A stretch of 64,000 nucleotides of DNA from Paenibacillus uliginis N3/975 (lineage in GTDB: Bacteria > Bacillota > Bacilli > Paenibacillales > Paenibacillaceae), in NCBI RefSeq assembly GCF_900177425.1, contig NZ_LT840184.1:4442263-4506262 (forward strand), written 5' to 3'. The position numbers and the translations under genes are program-made. Of the stretch, positions 35,511 to 43,886 are shown in pieces (the first letter of the stretch is position 1; every line of letters begins with the position of its first letter). The notes beneath the pieces were generated by a model. The model saw nothing but the letters and a program-made list of their open reading frames with translations, searched no databases and was not told the origin of the DNA.

Positions 35511-36264
35511 TGTGCCCACCTCCAAGAGAAGACAGGACATATAATACCTTTTGGAAGAAATCCTTGCGGGATTGCTGCCCTTTCAGAAGCTCCGTAAAGA
35601 GTTGACCGTCTTTTATAAATAAAACTCGTTTACAGAAACTTGCTGCGTACGCATCGTGCGTTACCATCAGGATCGTTGATTTATTCTTTTCGTTTAATGT
35701 GCTTAAGCTTTCTAGTAAACTAGTGGCAGATTTTGAATCTAATGCACCTGTTGGCTCGTCAGCTAATATTAAGCTTGGATTTGCAACAATGGCACGAGAT
35801 GCAGCTGCTCGCTGCTTTTGACCTCCAGATATGTGGTATGGGTATTTATCTAAAATTTCTCGAATACCAAATGTATCCGCGATTTCATTGACGCGTTTTT
35901 CGATTTCTTTCACTGGAACTCTTGATAATGCAAGTGGAAGTAAAATATTCTCTTTTACCGTTAAGGTATCAAGTAAATTGTATTCTTGGAAAATAAAGCC
36001 CAACTTATTGCGACGAAAATCCGATAATTGAGCTTCCTTCATTTTGACGATATTTTGACCAGCGATAATGATTTCTCCTGATGATGGTGTATCGATTGTG
36101 GAGAAAATATTTAAAAGCGTGGATTTACCAGCACCAGACGGACCCATGATTCCGGTAAATTCACCCTCTTGAATCTCTACATTAATATCTTGTAGTGCTG
36201 TATACACATTTCCTTTGGCACCAAAAACTTTTTGAACATTCTTTGCTTGTAAGATTGGTTTCAT
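35497..36264 (-). CDS. yxdL: BceA/YxdL-type ABC transporter ATP-binding protein
   Basis: A 255-residue ATPase with Walker A GPSGAGKST (about residues 41-49), Q-loop FIFQEYNLLD, signature ISGGQKQRAAASRA (about 144-157), Walker B LILADEPTGALD and switch His in MVTHD. This is the MacB/LolD/Bce subgroup pairing with FtsX-like permeases. First gene of the yxdLM-yxeA cassette. It is distinctly AT-rich relative to the flanking housekeeping genes, which suggests acquisition by transfer. Confidence 0.9.
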   Translation of the reverse strand: MKPILQAKNVQKVFGAKGNVYTALQDINVEIQEGEFTGIMGPSGAGKSTLLNIFSTIDTPSSGEIIIAGQNIVKMKEAQLSDFRRNKLGFIFQEYNLLDTLTVKENILLPLALSRVPVKEIEKRVNEIADTFGIREILDKYPYHISGGQKQRAAASRAIVANPSLILADEPTGALDSKSATSLLESLSTLNEKNKSTILMVTHDAYAASFCKRVLFIKDGQLFTELLKGQQSRKDFFQKVLYVLSSLGGGHSDII

Positions 36265-36376
36265 ATTTGTGTCTCCTAAATCGTAAGTTTAAAATTTCTT
36301 CTGTCTTCAATAGTTATAATAAACCTTGAACCTTACACCTTTTTAATTTAAACCTTACATAAAGCTTAAATAGAAA

Positions 36377-36404
36377 AATCTCAAAGCAAATTCGCTTTGA
36401 GATT
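36377..36404 (-). terminator. Terminator after sigK fragment 1
   Basis: Perfect 11-base arms AATCTCAAAGC and GCTTTGAGATT with a six-base loop. The leftward copy runs into TTTTT. It lies between the sigK fragment at 36452 and the AT-rich transporter cassette. Confidence 0.8.
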
Positions 36405-36451
36405 AATTTAGAAAGTATTTTCGCTATTAGTATGGGAATACAATCGACACT

Positions 36452-36838
36452 CTACCTTTTGGCCTTATAAAACTCATGGTTCAATGCCCGCTTCTCAATC
36501 CGTGATACATAGCTGCGCGAAATCCCGAGCTCCTTCGCGATCTCCCTCTGCGTCCGTTCCTCACCGCCTGCCTCAAGGCCGAAACGCCCGATGACCACTT
36601 CCTTCTCCCGTTCGTCCAAAATGTCCAGATTGCGGTAAATCTTGCTCTTTTCAATCTTCAACTGCACCGCATCCACAATATCATCAGCCTCTGAGCCAAG
36701 GATATCTATCAATGTGATTTCATTGCCCTCTTTATCCGTTCCAATTGGATCGTGAAGAGATACGTCCTTGCGGGTCTTCTTCAGGGAACGAAGATGCATC
36801 AGTATCTCTATTCTAATGTCAGTAGTGTAGCTGTCCAA
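36452..36838 (-). pseudogene. sigK: sigK C-terminal fragment, copy 1
   Basis: From residue 11 on (EILMHLRSLKK) this frame is the C-terminal half of sporulation sigma factor K: the linker (KDVSLHDPIGTDKEGNEI), then regions 3 and 4 ending in the recognition helix TQREIAKELGISRSYVSRIEKRA. The first ten residues (MDSYTTDIRI) are unrelated, so region 2 and the promoter -10 recognition part are missing. Compared with copy 2 at 49801 it has one Asp-to-Glu change and lacks three residues near the end (RALNHEF versus RALMKLYHEF). Homology stops at about 36814, at the position matching the ENE codons where the B. subtilis skin element splits sigK. As it stands it cannot make a working sigma factor. Confidence 0.82.
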
Positions 36839-37060
36839 GTAAGCCTCGTTAGTATCGTCTTAACCGAATCGCGCTTTTCGATCAAATCATGTAGAACGAT
36901 TAACAGGATTTGCTTGTCCGATTTTTAGAGATTACCAGCTGCATCCATGTGCACTACACATTCGCACTAGCAGATGCTTCCATGGATCAAAAAAATGCCA
37001 CTCGCAGAGGAACGGCAGGAACAGTATCGAGAATCAGAATGTTCAATCAAAAACAACTTA

Positions 37061-37810
37061 TTACATCAAATCCAACATCGGCAGCTCGTTCAAAGCCAGT
37101 ACCGTCTCCTCTTGCATCTGCTGACCATTGGCGCGAACCAATGTGTAATATTCATAGTCACAGATGACTGTATAGTCGTCGTCCATGACCCCGGGATAGG
37201 CGCGGTTTACCGAGTAAATCTGGCTCTGGTAGGCTTGTAAAGCCTCCCCCTTGTGCTGACGAAAGTCACTGATATCGACTCTCACCGTAATCGGGCACGT
37301 ATGCTTCGGCCCCGAATCCTTGCAATGGTCGTAGTAATGGGGAATTGAGGTAAAATATAATGATGGCTGCTGCCCCTCTGGGTATTGCGCTTCTGCCAGC
37401 ACGACCGCCTTAACTACTGCTGCGGAAATCGCGATATGATCAGGATGTCCGGTAACTCCGTCCGGTGGAAACGTAAGGATGACATCCGGCTTCAGCTCCA
37501 AAATAGTCGATTGAATTCGATGGGCCAGCGTTTCCAAATCGAGTGACTTTAGTTCGCCATCTGGATAACGGTATAGAATGAGGTCGGCAAAACCCAGTAC
37601 GGAGCATGCGCTCCGCAGCTCCTGCTCACGAAATCGGGCCAATTCTTCGCGGGTAGCGAATTGAAATTCTCCCGACTTCCCCCTGCATCCCGATGTAGCG
37701 CACGCCAGAAAAACCTCGTGCCCCGTGCTGCTGAGCTTCGCGATCGTGCCTCCGGCTGCAAAAGATTCGTCATCTGGATGGGCGAACACGAATAACCATC
37801 TTTTCTTCAT
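37061..37810 (-). CDS. PIG-L family deacetylase (BshB-like)
   Basis: A 249-residue zinc-dependent N-deacetylase of the LmbE/PIG-L fold. The metal motif AHPDDESFAAGG is at residues 10-21, and the second metal-site motif GHPDHIAIS is near residue 120. The family removes acetyl groups from N-acetylglucosamine conjugates, including the bacillithiol precursor GlcNAc-malate (BshB). No signal peptide, so cytoplasmic. It ends an apparent operon with a BadF-type sugar kinase, an argininosuccinate-lyase-like enzyme and a creatininase-like hydrolase, which points to catabolism rather than bacillithiol synthesis. That role is inference. Confidence 0.85.
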   Translation of the reverse strand: MKKRWLFVFAHPDDESFAAGGTIAKLSSTGHEVFLACATSGCRGKSGEFQFATREELARFREQELRSACSVLGFADLILYRYPDGELKSLDLETLAHRIQSTILELKPDVILTFPPDGVTGHPDHIAISAAVVKAVVLAEAQYPEGQQPSLYFTSIPHYYDHCKDSGPKHTCPITVRVDISDFRQHKGEALQAYQSQIYSVNRAYPGVMDDDYTVICDYEYYTLVRANGQQMQEETVLALNELPMLDLM

Positions 37811-37836
37811 TTCCCTCCCCCCCTACTGTTCGTATC

Positions 37837-38832
37837 TTACTGAACCTTAGTAGATACCTTCGTTTCCAAATAAGAAAGTCCCATGGCTGTTACACCGTAA
37901 ATCGGCTCCTTCCGAGCCTTGTCCCATTGAACCTGTGGAGCATGCGCTTTAATCTTGTGCATTAACATATCCCGAACGTATCCTTCGTGTTGCAGAACGC
38001 CACCCAGTAGTATCATTGTAAATGGTTTATTCTGGAACGACAAATGACGTATAACCGCTGCGACAGCGATAAACAGCTCGTGAGCGGCCACCTCCAGAAT
38101 TTGATGCGCTTCCTTGTCTCCGTCAGAGGCTGCTTGGCCAACCGCACGGGAGAGCTCACTTACTTTTTCGACGGAATACTCGGGGCCATATACCCAGTTG
38201 AACAAATCCTCTTCATTTTCCATACCCAAATGCGGGAGCACCCATTTACCGAGCCGAGTACCCTCATTCCGCCCGTCATAAGCCTTGAGAATCGCCATCA
38301 CTGCCTGCTTGCCGATCCAATAGCCGCTGCCTTCGTCACCGACCCGATGACCCCAGCCTCCGGCTCTGGCCGTCTGTCCTTGATCGTTGATGCCGAATAT
38401 GATCGACCCCGTTCCGGCAATGGCCAGAATCCCCGGATCGCCGTCTGTTGCCCCGAGGAGTGCAGCGTAGCCGTCGTTTTCTACGATTAGATGCTTGACC
38501 TGTATCGGCAGCAGCTTCAGCACTTCCTCTACCAATCCAGTAATAATGCGCCGGTCGTATTCCGTATCTAGTCCCGCAAGGGCGAACACGGCGCATTCCA
38601 CTTCAATCTCTACATGCGATACATCAATTCCGTTCCTCTCACACAAATCCGCGACCGCTTCTTCAATCCCGACTTTCAGTTCGCGGATGACCCCATCTTT
38701 CCCACTGCCTTGGTAATTGGAGGAACCGCCCTTTCCTTGTCCGAGTATATTCCCCTGCCTGTCTGTAAAGACCGCAAGGCACTTCGTCCCCCCGCCGTCG
38801 ATAGCAAGCAGAGGGATGGTGTGCTTATCCAT
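37837..38832 (-). CDS. BadF/BadG/BcrA/BcrD-family ATPase, likely N-acetylglucosamine-type kinase
   Basis: A 331-residue ASKHA-fold protein. Phosphate-binding motifs are visible as LLAIDGGGTKCLAVFTD (residues 8-24) and ILAIAGTGSIIFGI (about 134-147), with GGWGHRVGDEGSGYWIG between them and an adenosine motif near ILLGGVLQHEGY. This pattern matches eukaryotic-type N-acetylglucosamine kinases and bacterial amino-sugar kinases of the BadF group rather than benzoyl-CoA reductase activators, as no partner subunit or Fe-S cysteines are present. ATG 38830-38832 shares one base with the lyase stop, so the two are coupled. Confidence 0.82.
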   Translation of the reverse strand: MDKHTIPLLAIDGGGTKCLAVFTDRQGNILGQGKGGSSNYQGSGKDGVIRELKVGIEEAVADLCERNGIDVSHVEIEVECAVFALAGLDTEYDRRIITGLVEEVLKLLPIQVKHLIVENDGYAALLGATDGDPGILAIAGTGSIIFGINDQGQTARAGGWGHRVGDEGSGYWIGKQAVMAILKAYDGRNEGTRLGKWVLPHLGMENEEDLFNWVYGPEYSVEKVSELSRAVGQAASDGDKEAHQILEVAAHELFIAVAAVIRHLSFQNKPFTMILLGGVLQHEGYVRDMLMHKIKAHAPQVQWDKARKEPIYGVTAMGLSYLETKVSTKVQ

Positions 38833-40340
38833 CAAGAACCACTCCACTCTAGGATGACTTGATCCAAATGCTGCAGCGCCTGCTCAATTTTACTTTGTGC
38901 TTGCCCAAGCCAATGAACATGTGCGTGATGCTGGTTCATCCGAATGTCGATCATACGATTAATTTCCTTCGGGCTCGGCCCTCCCGGCAATGAGCGGATC
39001 TCTACAAAATGCACAGGGTCGAGCGCCTCGCGCAGCGTCTCCTCGCTAAGAGAAGAATCCCGTCCGATGTGGCACTGTGCGCTTTCGTTGACGATGAACA
39101 ACGTAATCTCGTTAGCCGCTAGGCCTTGCGCCAAGGACAGCTTTACCACGTCACTGACGATATGATGCGCTTTTCTGAACGACAAGCCGTCCGTGCGGAC
39201 AAGCGTGTCCGCCAGCTCGGTTACCGTGGCGAAGCTTCCTTTCGTTCGCTCGCGAAGCACCTCTTTGTTCACTTCCATCGTACCAATGACGGCAGCGAAC
39301 AAACGATACATTTTATCCATAATGTCGAGGCTTCTCCACGCATAAGGCTGCATATCGTCTTCCGTATCTACGATATCCCCGAACGGCGTATTGTGAATCA
39401 TCGACAGCACCGTGTTCGTATTGCCTACGCAGCTCGACAACAAAGCACGCATATGCTCGAAGGAGACGGGATTGCGCTTCTGCGGCATAATCGAGCTGAT
39501 CTGCACATACGGAGCTGCCACCTTTAACGCGCCGAATTCCTGTGTACACCAGAGCAGCATATCTTGAACGACTCGACCTAAATTGATTGCCGCCAGCTGC
39601 ACGGCCGTCGCCACTTCACCCAAGTAATCAGCACCGCCGATCGCGTCATACGAATTGTCGATAAGCTCGTCGAAGGCGAGCAGCTCCATCATCTGCTCCC
39701 GACTAATTGCAAAGCCCGACGTCGTGAGCGCCGCTGCTCCCATGCTGCTTCGGTTGCAGTTCGTGAAGGACGCCATCATCCGGCGAATATCCCGATTGAG
39801 CGAATCGACAACGGCCATAAAATAGTGCGAAAGTGTCGTCGGCTGAGCCTGCTGCGTATGAGTATAGCCGATCATAAGCGTATCTGTGTGGTCTTTGGCG
39901 AATAGCAGCAGCTGCTCATTGAGCTTCAGCGCGGAGGTCAACGTCACGATCAACTTCTCCCGTAGAACCATGCGATAAATGGAAATGCCCATGTCATTGC
40001 GGCTGCGCGCCAGGTGCAAATTGCCTGCGATATCACCCGCATGCTCCAGCATCTGATGCTCTACCTGAAAGAACAAATCCTCGAACTGTCCCGTATAGCT
40101 AGCTTGGCGAAGCGCCTCCGGGTCGATCGACCGGATTGCTTTGGCAATTTGCTTCGCTTCGTCGGTTGATACCAATTGCTGCTTTTCCAGCATGATCAGA
40201 TGTGCCTTGTTGATCGCCATCATCGGGCCCAGCAAATTAGTCTTGGCCTCGTTAAATGCCGGCTCCAACACAACCTCTGTATACGTTTTGCCGGGAAATG
40301 CGGCCCCTTCGGTCTCCAACCATTGTTCACGATATCCCAT
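38832..40340 (-). CDS. Argininosuccinate lyase-family protein, probably of different specificity
   Basis: A 502-residue member of the fumarase/aspartase superfamily. Three conserved regions are visible: LARSRNDMGISIYRM, GYTHTQQAQPTTLSHYF, and the flexible signature loop SSIMPQKRNPVSFEH carrying the catalytic Ser. Typical argininosuccinate lyases read SRNDQ and GSSxMPQK; here Gln is Met and the first Gly of the loop is Ile. The protein is also about 40 residues longer. No arginine genes are nearby. It sits between a creatininase-like and a sugar-kinase gene with gaps of four bases and an overlap of one base. I infer a lyase releasing fumarate from some N- or O-linked succinyl conjugate. The substrate is unknown. 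Confidence 0.8.
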   Translation of the reverse strand: MGYREQWLETEGAAFPGKTYTEVVLEPAFNEAKTNLLGPMMAINKAHLIMLEKQQLVSTDEAKQIAKAIRSIDPEALRQASYTGQFEDLFFQVEHQMLEHAGDIAGNLHLARSRNDMGISIYRMVLREKLIVTLTSALKLNEQLLLFAKDHTDTLMIGYTHTQQAQPTTLSHYFMAVVDSLNRDIRRMMASFTNCNRSSMGAAALTTSGFAISREQMMELLAFDELIDNSYDAIGGADYLGEVATAVQLAAINLGRVVQDMLLWCTQEFGALKVAAPYVQISSIMPQKRNPVSFEHMRALLSSCVGNTNTVLSMIHNTPFGDIVDTEDDMQPYAWRSLDIMDKMYRLFAAVIGTMEVNKEVLRERTKGSFATVTELADTLVRTDGLSFRKAHHIVSDVVKLSLAQGLAANEITLFIVNESAQCHIGRDSSLSEETLREALDPVHFVEIRSLPGGPSPKEINRMIDIRMNQHHAHVHWLGQAQSKIEQALQHLDQVILEWSGS

Positions 40341-40344
40341 AGCT

Positions 40345-41109
40345 CTATTTAGCCTCCTTGTTCGTCTTTTTTTTCATATCCAACCATTCTTGTATCAATA
40401 AGTTCATATTGCGGCTTGCTTCTACTACGATTGTCTGCCCCGCCTCCAAGGAGCACTGCTGAATATGTCCTGTGTAGCCGTCCCAGCCTTGAGGGGTTCC
40501 TTCTACTAATACATAAGGCAAAGAAGATAAAGGAGGACACGAATCTAATTCCAAGTCCGATTCCTGTACGGTTACCATTTCCGGGCGAAGCGCCTTGACG
40601 GCGGACATTTCATACGGACCGCCATGCCCTCTTCCTGCCGTCCCTTGGAACAGTCCTAACTGCTGCGTGAAATCGACGCTCGCCATCTGCCACCAGTTGA
40701 TAATAAGGAAGCTGGCGTCGGGATAGGTGCTAGTCACCGATTCGGCGACGACTCTGGCTGGGCCCATATTGCCGTCATGAGCGTTCAGCAGCACGATATT
40801 GCAGATGCCAAGACGGCAAATCCCTTCGACAACATCAGTAAGATACTCGATAAAAATCGAGGGGCGAACCGATATTGTTCCGGGATAGTGCTGGGTTTTG
40901 CCCGGGCAAGCCGAGAACGGAAGCGTCGGATAGATCAAAGGACGCAGAGCTGCATCAACCCGCTTCGCGAATCCTTCCGCCAAGATCGTATCGGTTCCGA
41001 GTGGGGAATGCGGCCCATGATATTCCACTGACCCCAAGGGCACGACCGCGAATTGCGCACTTTCCGTCACATGACTGATTTCTCGCCCGTGAACTCCGAT
41101 TACATCCAT
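40345..41109 (-). CDS. Creatininase-family amidohydrolase
   Basis: A metal-dependent amidohydrolase fold. Family motifs are FAVVPLGSVEYHGPHSPLGTDTILAEGFA, carrying Glu and His ligands, then NIVLLNAHDGNMGPARVV and GRGHGGPYEMSAVKALRPEMV. Members hydrolyse cyclic or aryl amides such as creatinine or formylamidopyrimidines. The start is uncertain: ATG 41107-41109 has GGAGG 12 bases and AAGGAG four bases upstream, while ATG 41134-41136 has no clear site. The next gene is the argininosuccinate-lyase-like enzyme, four bases away, so they probably act in series. Confidence 0.82.
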   Translation of the reverse strand: MDVIGVHGREISHVTESAQFAVVPLGSVEYHGPHSPLGTDTILAEGFAKRVDAALRPLIYPTLPFSACPGKTQHYPGTISVRPSIFIEYLTDVVEGICRLGICNIVLLNAHDGNMGPARVVAESVTSTYPDASFLIINWWQMASVDFTQQLGLFQGTAGRGHGGPYEMSAVKALRPEMVTVQESDLELDSCPPLSSLPYVLVEGTPQGWDGYTGHIQQCSLEAGQTIVVEASRNMNLLIQEWLDMKKKTNKEAK

Positions 41110-41197
41110 ATACTCCTTAAACCTCCGCTTCTCCATCGTATTGGGGGACCCAATGGGGCCCCCGCTACCGATGTTGTGATGTTGAGCTAGCTTACAT

Positions 41198-41233
41198 GTT
41201 AAAAAGGTCACTTCGTGATCAAAAGCGAACTTT
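41198..41233. repeat. Deletion remnant of the 277-bp repeat
   Basis: GTTAAAAAGGTC matches the left end of the 5999-6275 repeat, and the following CACTTCGTGATCAAAAGCG plus AACTTT matches its right end, so both ends are joined with the middle missing. It abuts and overlaps the stop codon of the secreted PIG-L gene. Confidence 0.55.
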
Positions 41234-43775
41234 ACTGATGTTGACTAATCATATTTACGAACATGCGAATGGAGCCTGGAACTAAAGCTGGAATCTCGCG
41301 ATACCAGACCAATGAACTGTAAGTATAGATTCCTTTGCCATAATGCGCCGTCAGGAATGTGCCCGTAAACTCCTTCTCGCCCGGATCCCCGTTCGAAATG
41401 AGCGCCGTATATTCCTTGCCCCATTCCGACGGATTGTAGGCAGAGCGGTCTTGAATCCAGTTGTTCCAATCCTGATCCGTAATCTTGTTTGGAGCATTGA
41501 ACATCGGATGATCTGGCGCCAGCATCGTCACTTTGGAATTCTCGTCCGTTACGCGCCACTGAATAAGCGGTGATCCGATCTTGATCGGGTACGGGGCAAG
41601 ATCAGGTGACCATTTGTCTTCAGGCTTATGATATTGAACAACAAGGTTGCCTCCATCTTTGACATAGTTCAGCAGACGCTGATTGCTCGGTATCAATTCC
41701 GGACGGAATGCGTATGCGCGAATTCCAAGCACAATCGTGTCATATTGCGAAAGATCCCCGGATTGGATGTCCTTCGCTTCCAGCTTTACGACATCGATGC
41801 CCACTTGACTCAAATATTGGTAGATGTTATCGAAGCCGCTGGATACGTAGCCTACCTTCAATTTGTCCGGAACCTTCAGGTCGAAGGCTTGGATCTTGAG
41901 CTCGGCCGGTTGCACCATGTACGTCTTTCCGATATGCGGATACTCGATGATCTGCGCACCATGCGTGCTTTGCACATTGCCGTTCTTTGCAACAGCCATC
42001 ACGGTAAATTTGCCAGGCACGACGTTCGAAGCAGCTTTGACCGTGAACGCGACGGACTTCGTTTCGCCCTTAGCGGCAAAGCTCAATTCTTCAACAGCCG
42101 GCTCGGCCGTCCAGCCTTCCGGTACGTTCAGCGACACCGATGCTTTGGAAGCGCCCGGCGTATAATTGCGCACCGTAACCTTCATCGGAATCGGCTCTCC
42201 CGGCTTAAGCGTATTCAGAATCGTTGCGCTCGGGCTGAGCGACATCGAGTACGGTGGCAATACCGCTACTGCATTTTGCGGCGTAACGTTCAATGTCGTT
42301 GCCGTATTGAACGCCTGATATTCCACCTTCGCGTTGAATACCGAAGGGTCATAAGCCTTGAACAGCGGCGCGTCCGCAGGAATCGTCACCTCGAAGGTGG
42401 CTGATAGCGTCTCGTTGTAGCCTAACTCATCGAAACTGGTCACTCCAACCGGCTTCGCCGTCCAGCCTGTAGGTACGTTCAAGCTCAGGTTGATCTTGCC
42501 TAATTTCGTGGAACCGCCATTAAAGGCTGATACGACGACCTTCGTCGTTTGACCGGCAACAAGCTCGCTCGCTTCCGGCTTCACCTTCGCCACGACGGAC
42601 GCCGATTCCATGCTCGCTTTGTTCAACTGCTCTTCTTTGACATGAAGCCGGTGAAGCAGATCCTCCTTGGTCGCCGCCTCTAAGCCGGATGCCTTGACAT
42701 CGGCTAGCGCCATCTGTACGTCTGCTTTCATTTCATGCACTTCTTTCAGTACTTTGGAGAAGCTCGGGTAAGCGGCAACGACTTCATTCGCATCCTTTTG
42801 CAAGGTGCGCAAATCCTTGACGACCTTGTTGTCTTTGCCCTTCGCATCGATCTCTTTCGCCAAATCCTCGAAGGTGAATGCAATGCCGTCAAAGAAGTCG
42901 TTCTCTTTCTCCTTCGATTTCACCGTGCTCAAGTCGAGCTTGTAGTAATTGTCCCCTTGCACAGGGCCCTCATCATACACCCTTCCCATGCCTTGGCTCT
43001 TATGCATGAAGCGGGATTCTTCTCCAAGCTGAAGGTAAGAAGCCCCATAGGTTTCATTGTATTCCCCGACCGGCGCTTTCACGGTATAGTCCTTAGAGCT
43101 GCCAGGCAGGTACAGCTTCTTGATCTGCCAAGGCTGAAGCCCTTTTTGCAAATGTTCAGGAAAAATGTCTGGATTCGCCGCATCCTTAAACGCCCGAACA
43201 GTAAGCACGTTGATCGTCCGGTGATGTCCGTGTGTAGAGTTTTCATTCAAAAACGAAGGAATGATTACATCCGGGCGCAGCTCGCGAATTTTCCGAATCA
43301 ATCGTTCGTAAGCGACCGATTCGCCCCATTTCTCCAGCGTCTCTTCCACGCTCTTAGAGAACCCGAAATCGAAAATCGGGTCATCCGGCTGCTCGCCAAG
43401 CATTCCTAACGTCACATTCGTGATCTTGGAAGCTTCCTGCAGTTCGTGGGTGCGAATAATGCCGAGGGCTTGCCCCAGCTCGCTCCCGATTTCGTTCTGT
43501 CCTCCTTCTCCTCGGACAGCGATCACGCTGGAGGTGTTAACCCCTCTTCCCAAGGAAAGATATGCCAAGGTCGCGCTGTGCTCATCATCCGGATGAGCCC
43601 CCGTGTTCATTGCGCTGGCAATCGTCGTCAGCGGTTTAATCGACTTCCACAGATCGACGACTCCCCGATCCGCATACGCGGGATGAGCTTGCGTGGACAA
43701 CAGCACACTGCTTGCCAGAACCGTGCTCATAACAATGGAACACAACTTTAAAGTCGACTTACCTTTGATCATCAA
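41232..43775 (-). CDS. Secreted multidomain PIG-L family deacetylase
   Basis: An 847-residue exported protein. The signal peptide ends near HPAYA (residue 35). The PIG-L domain follows, with GAHPDDEHSATLAYL near residue 58 and HGHHRTINVLTVRAF near 178. Two NEW3-type immunoglobulin-like repeats (about 390-500 and 515-615) each contain the pattern LSLNVPTGWTAKP or VSLNVPEGWTAEP. The C-terminal 230 residues (YDTIVLGIRAYAF, DGGNLVVQYH) resemble a ThuA-like/glutamine-amidotransferase fold. It probably deacetylates extracellular amino-sugar material before uptake by the adjacent ABC importer. The glycan is unknown. Confidence 0.85.
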   Translation of the reverse strand: MMIKGKSTLKLCSIVMSTVLASSVLLSTQAHPAYADRGVVDLWKSIKPLTTIASAMNTGAHPDDEHSATLAYLSLGRGVNTSSVIAVRGEGGQNEIGSELGQALGIIRTHELQEASKITNVTLGMLGEQPDDPIFDFGFSKSVEETLEKWGESVAYERLIRKIRELRPDVIIPSFLNENSTHGHHRTINVLTVRAFKDAANPDIFPEHLQKGLQPWQIKKLYLPGSSKDYTVKAPVGEYNETYGASYLQLGEESRFMHKSQGMGRVYDEGPVQGDNYYKLDLSTVKSKEKENDFFDGIAFTFEDLAKEIDAKGKDNKVVKDLRTLQKDANEVVAAYPSFSKVLKEVHEMKADVQMALADVKASGLEAATKEDLLHRLHVKEEQLNKASMESASVVAKVKPEASELVAGQTTKVVVSAFNGGSTKLGKINLSLNVPTGWTAKPVGVTSFDELGYNETLSATFEVTIPADAPLFKAYDPSVFNAKVEYQAFNTATTLNVTPQNAVAVLPPYSMSLSPSATILNTLKPGEPIPMKVTVRNYTPGASKASVSLNVPEGWTAEPAVEELSFAAKGETKSVAFTVKAASNVVPGKFTVMAVAKNGNVQSTHGAQIIEYPHIGKTYMVQPAELKIQAFDLKVPDKLKVGYVSSGFDNIYQYLSQVGIDVVKLEAKDIQSGDLSQYDTIVLGIRAYAFRPELIPSNQRLLNYVKDGGNLVVQYHKPEDKWSPDLAPYPIKIGSPLIQWRVTDENSKVTMLAPDHPMFNAPNKITDQDWNNWIQDRSAYNPSEWGKEYTALISNGDPGEKEFTGTFLTAHYGKGIYTYSSLVWYREIPALVPGSIRMFVNMISQHQ

Positions 43776-43886
43776 ATCCCTCCTATATGGTGGAATGTTT
43801 TTTTCAGCTGGAAATGGCCAGTTTCCCCGCTGTATATCATGACGTGGATGATGAACCCCTAGGTGTTCCCACGAAATGACCGTTAC

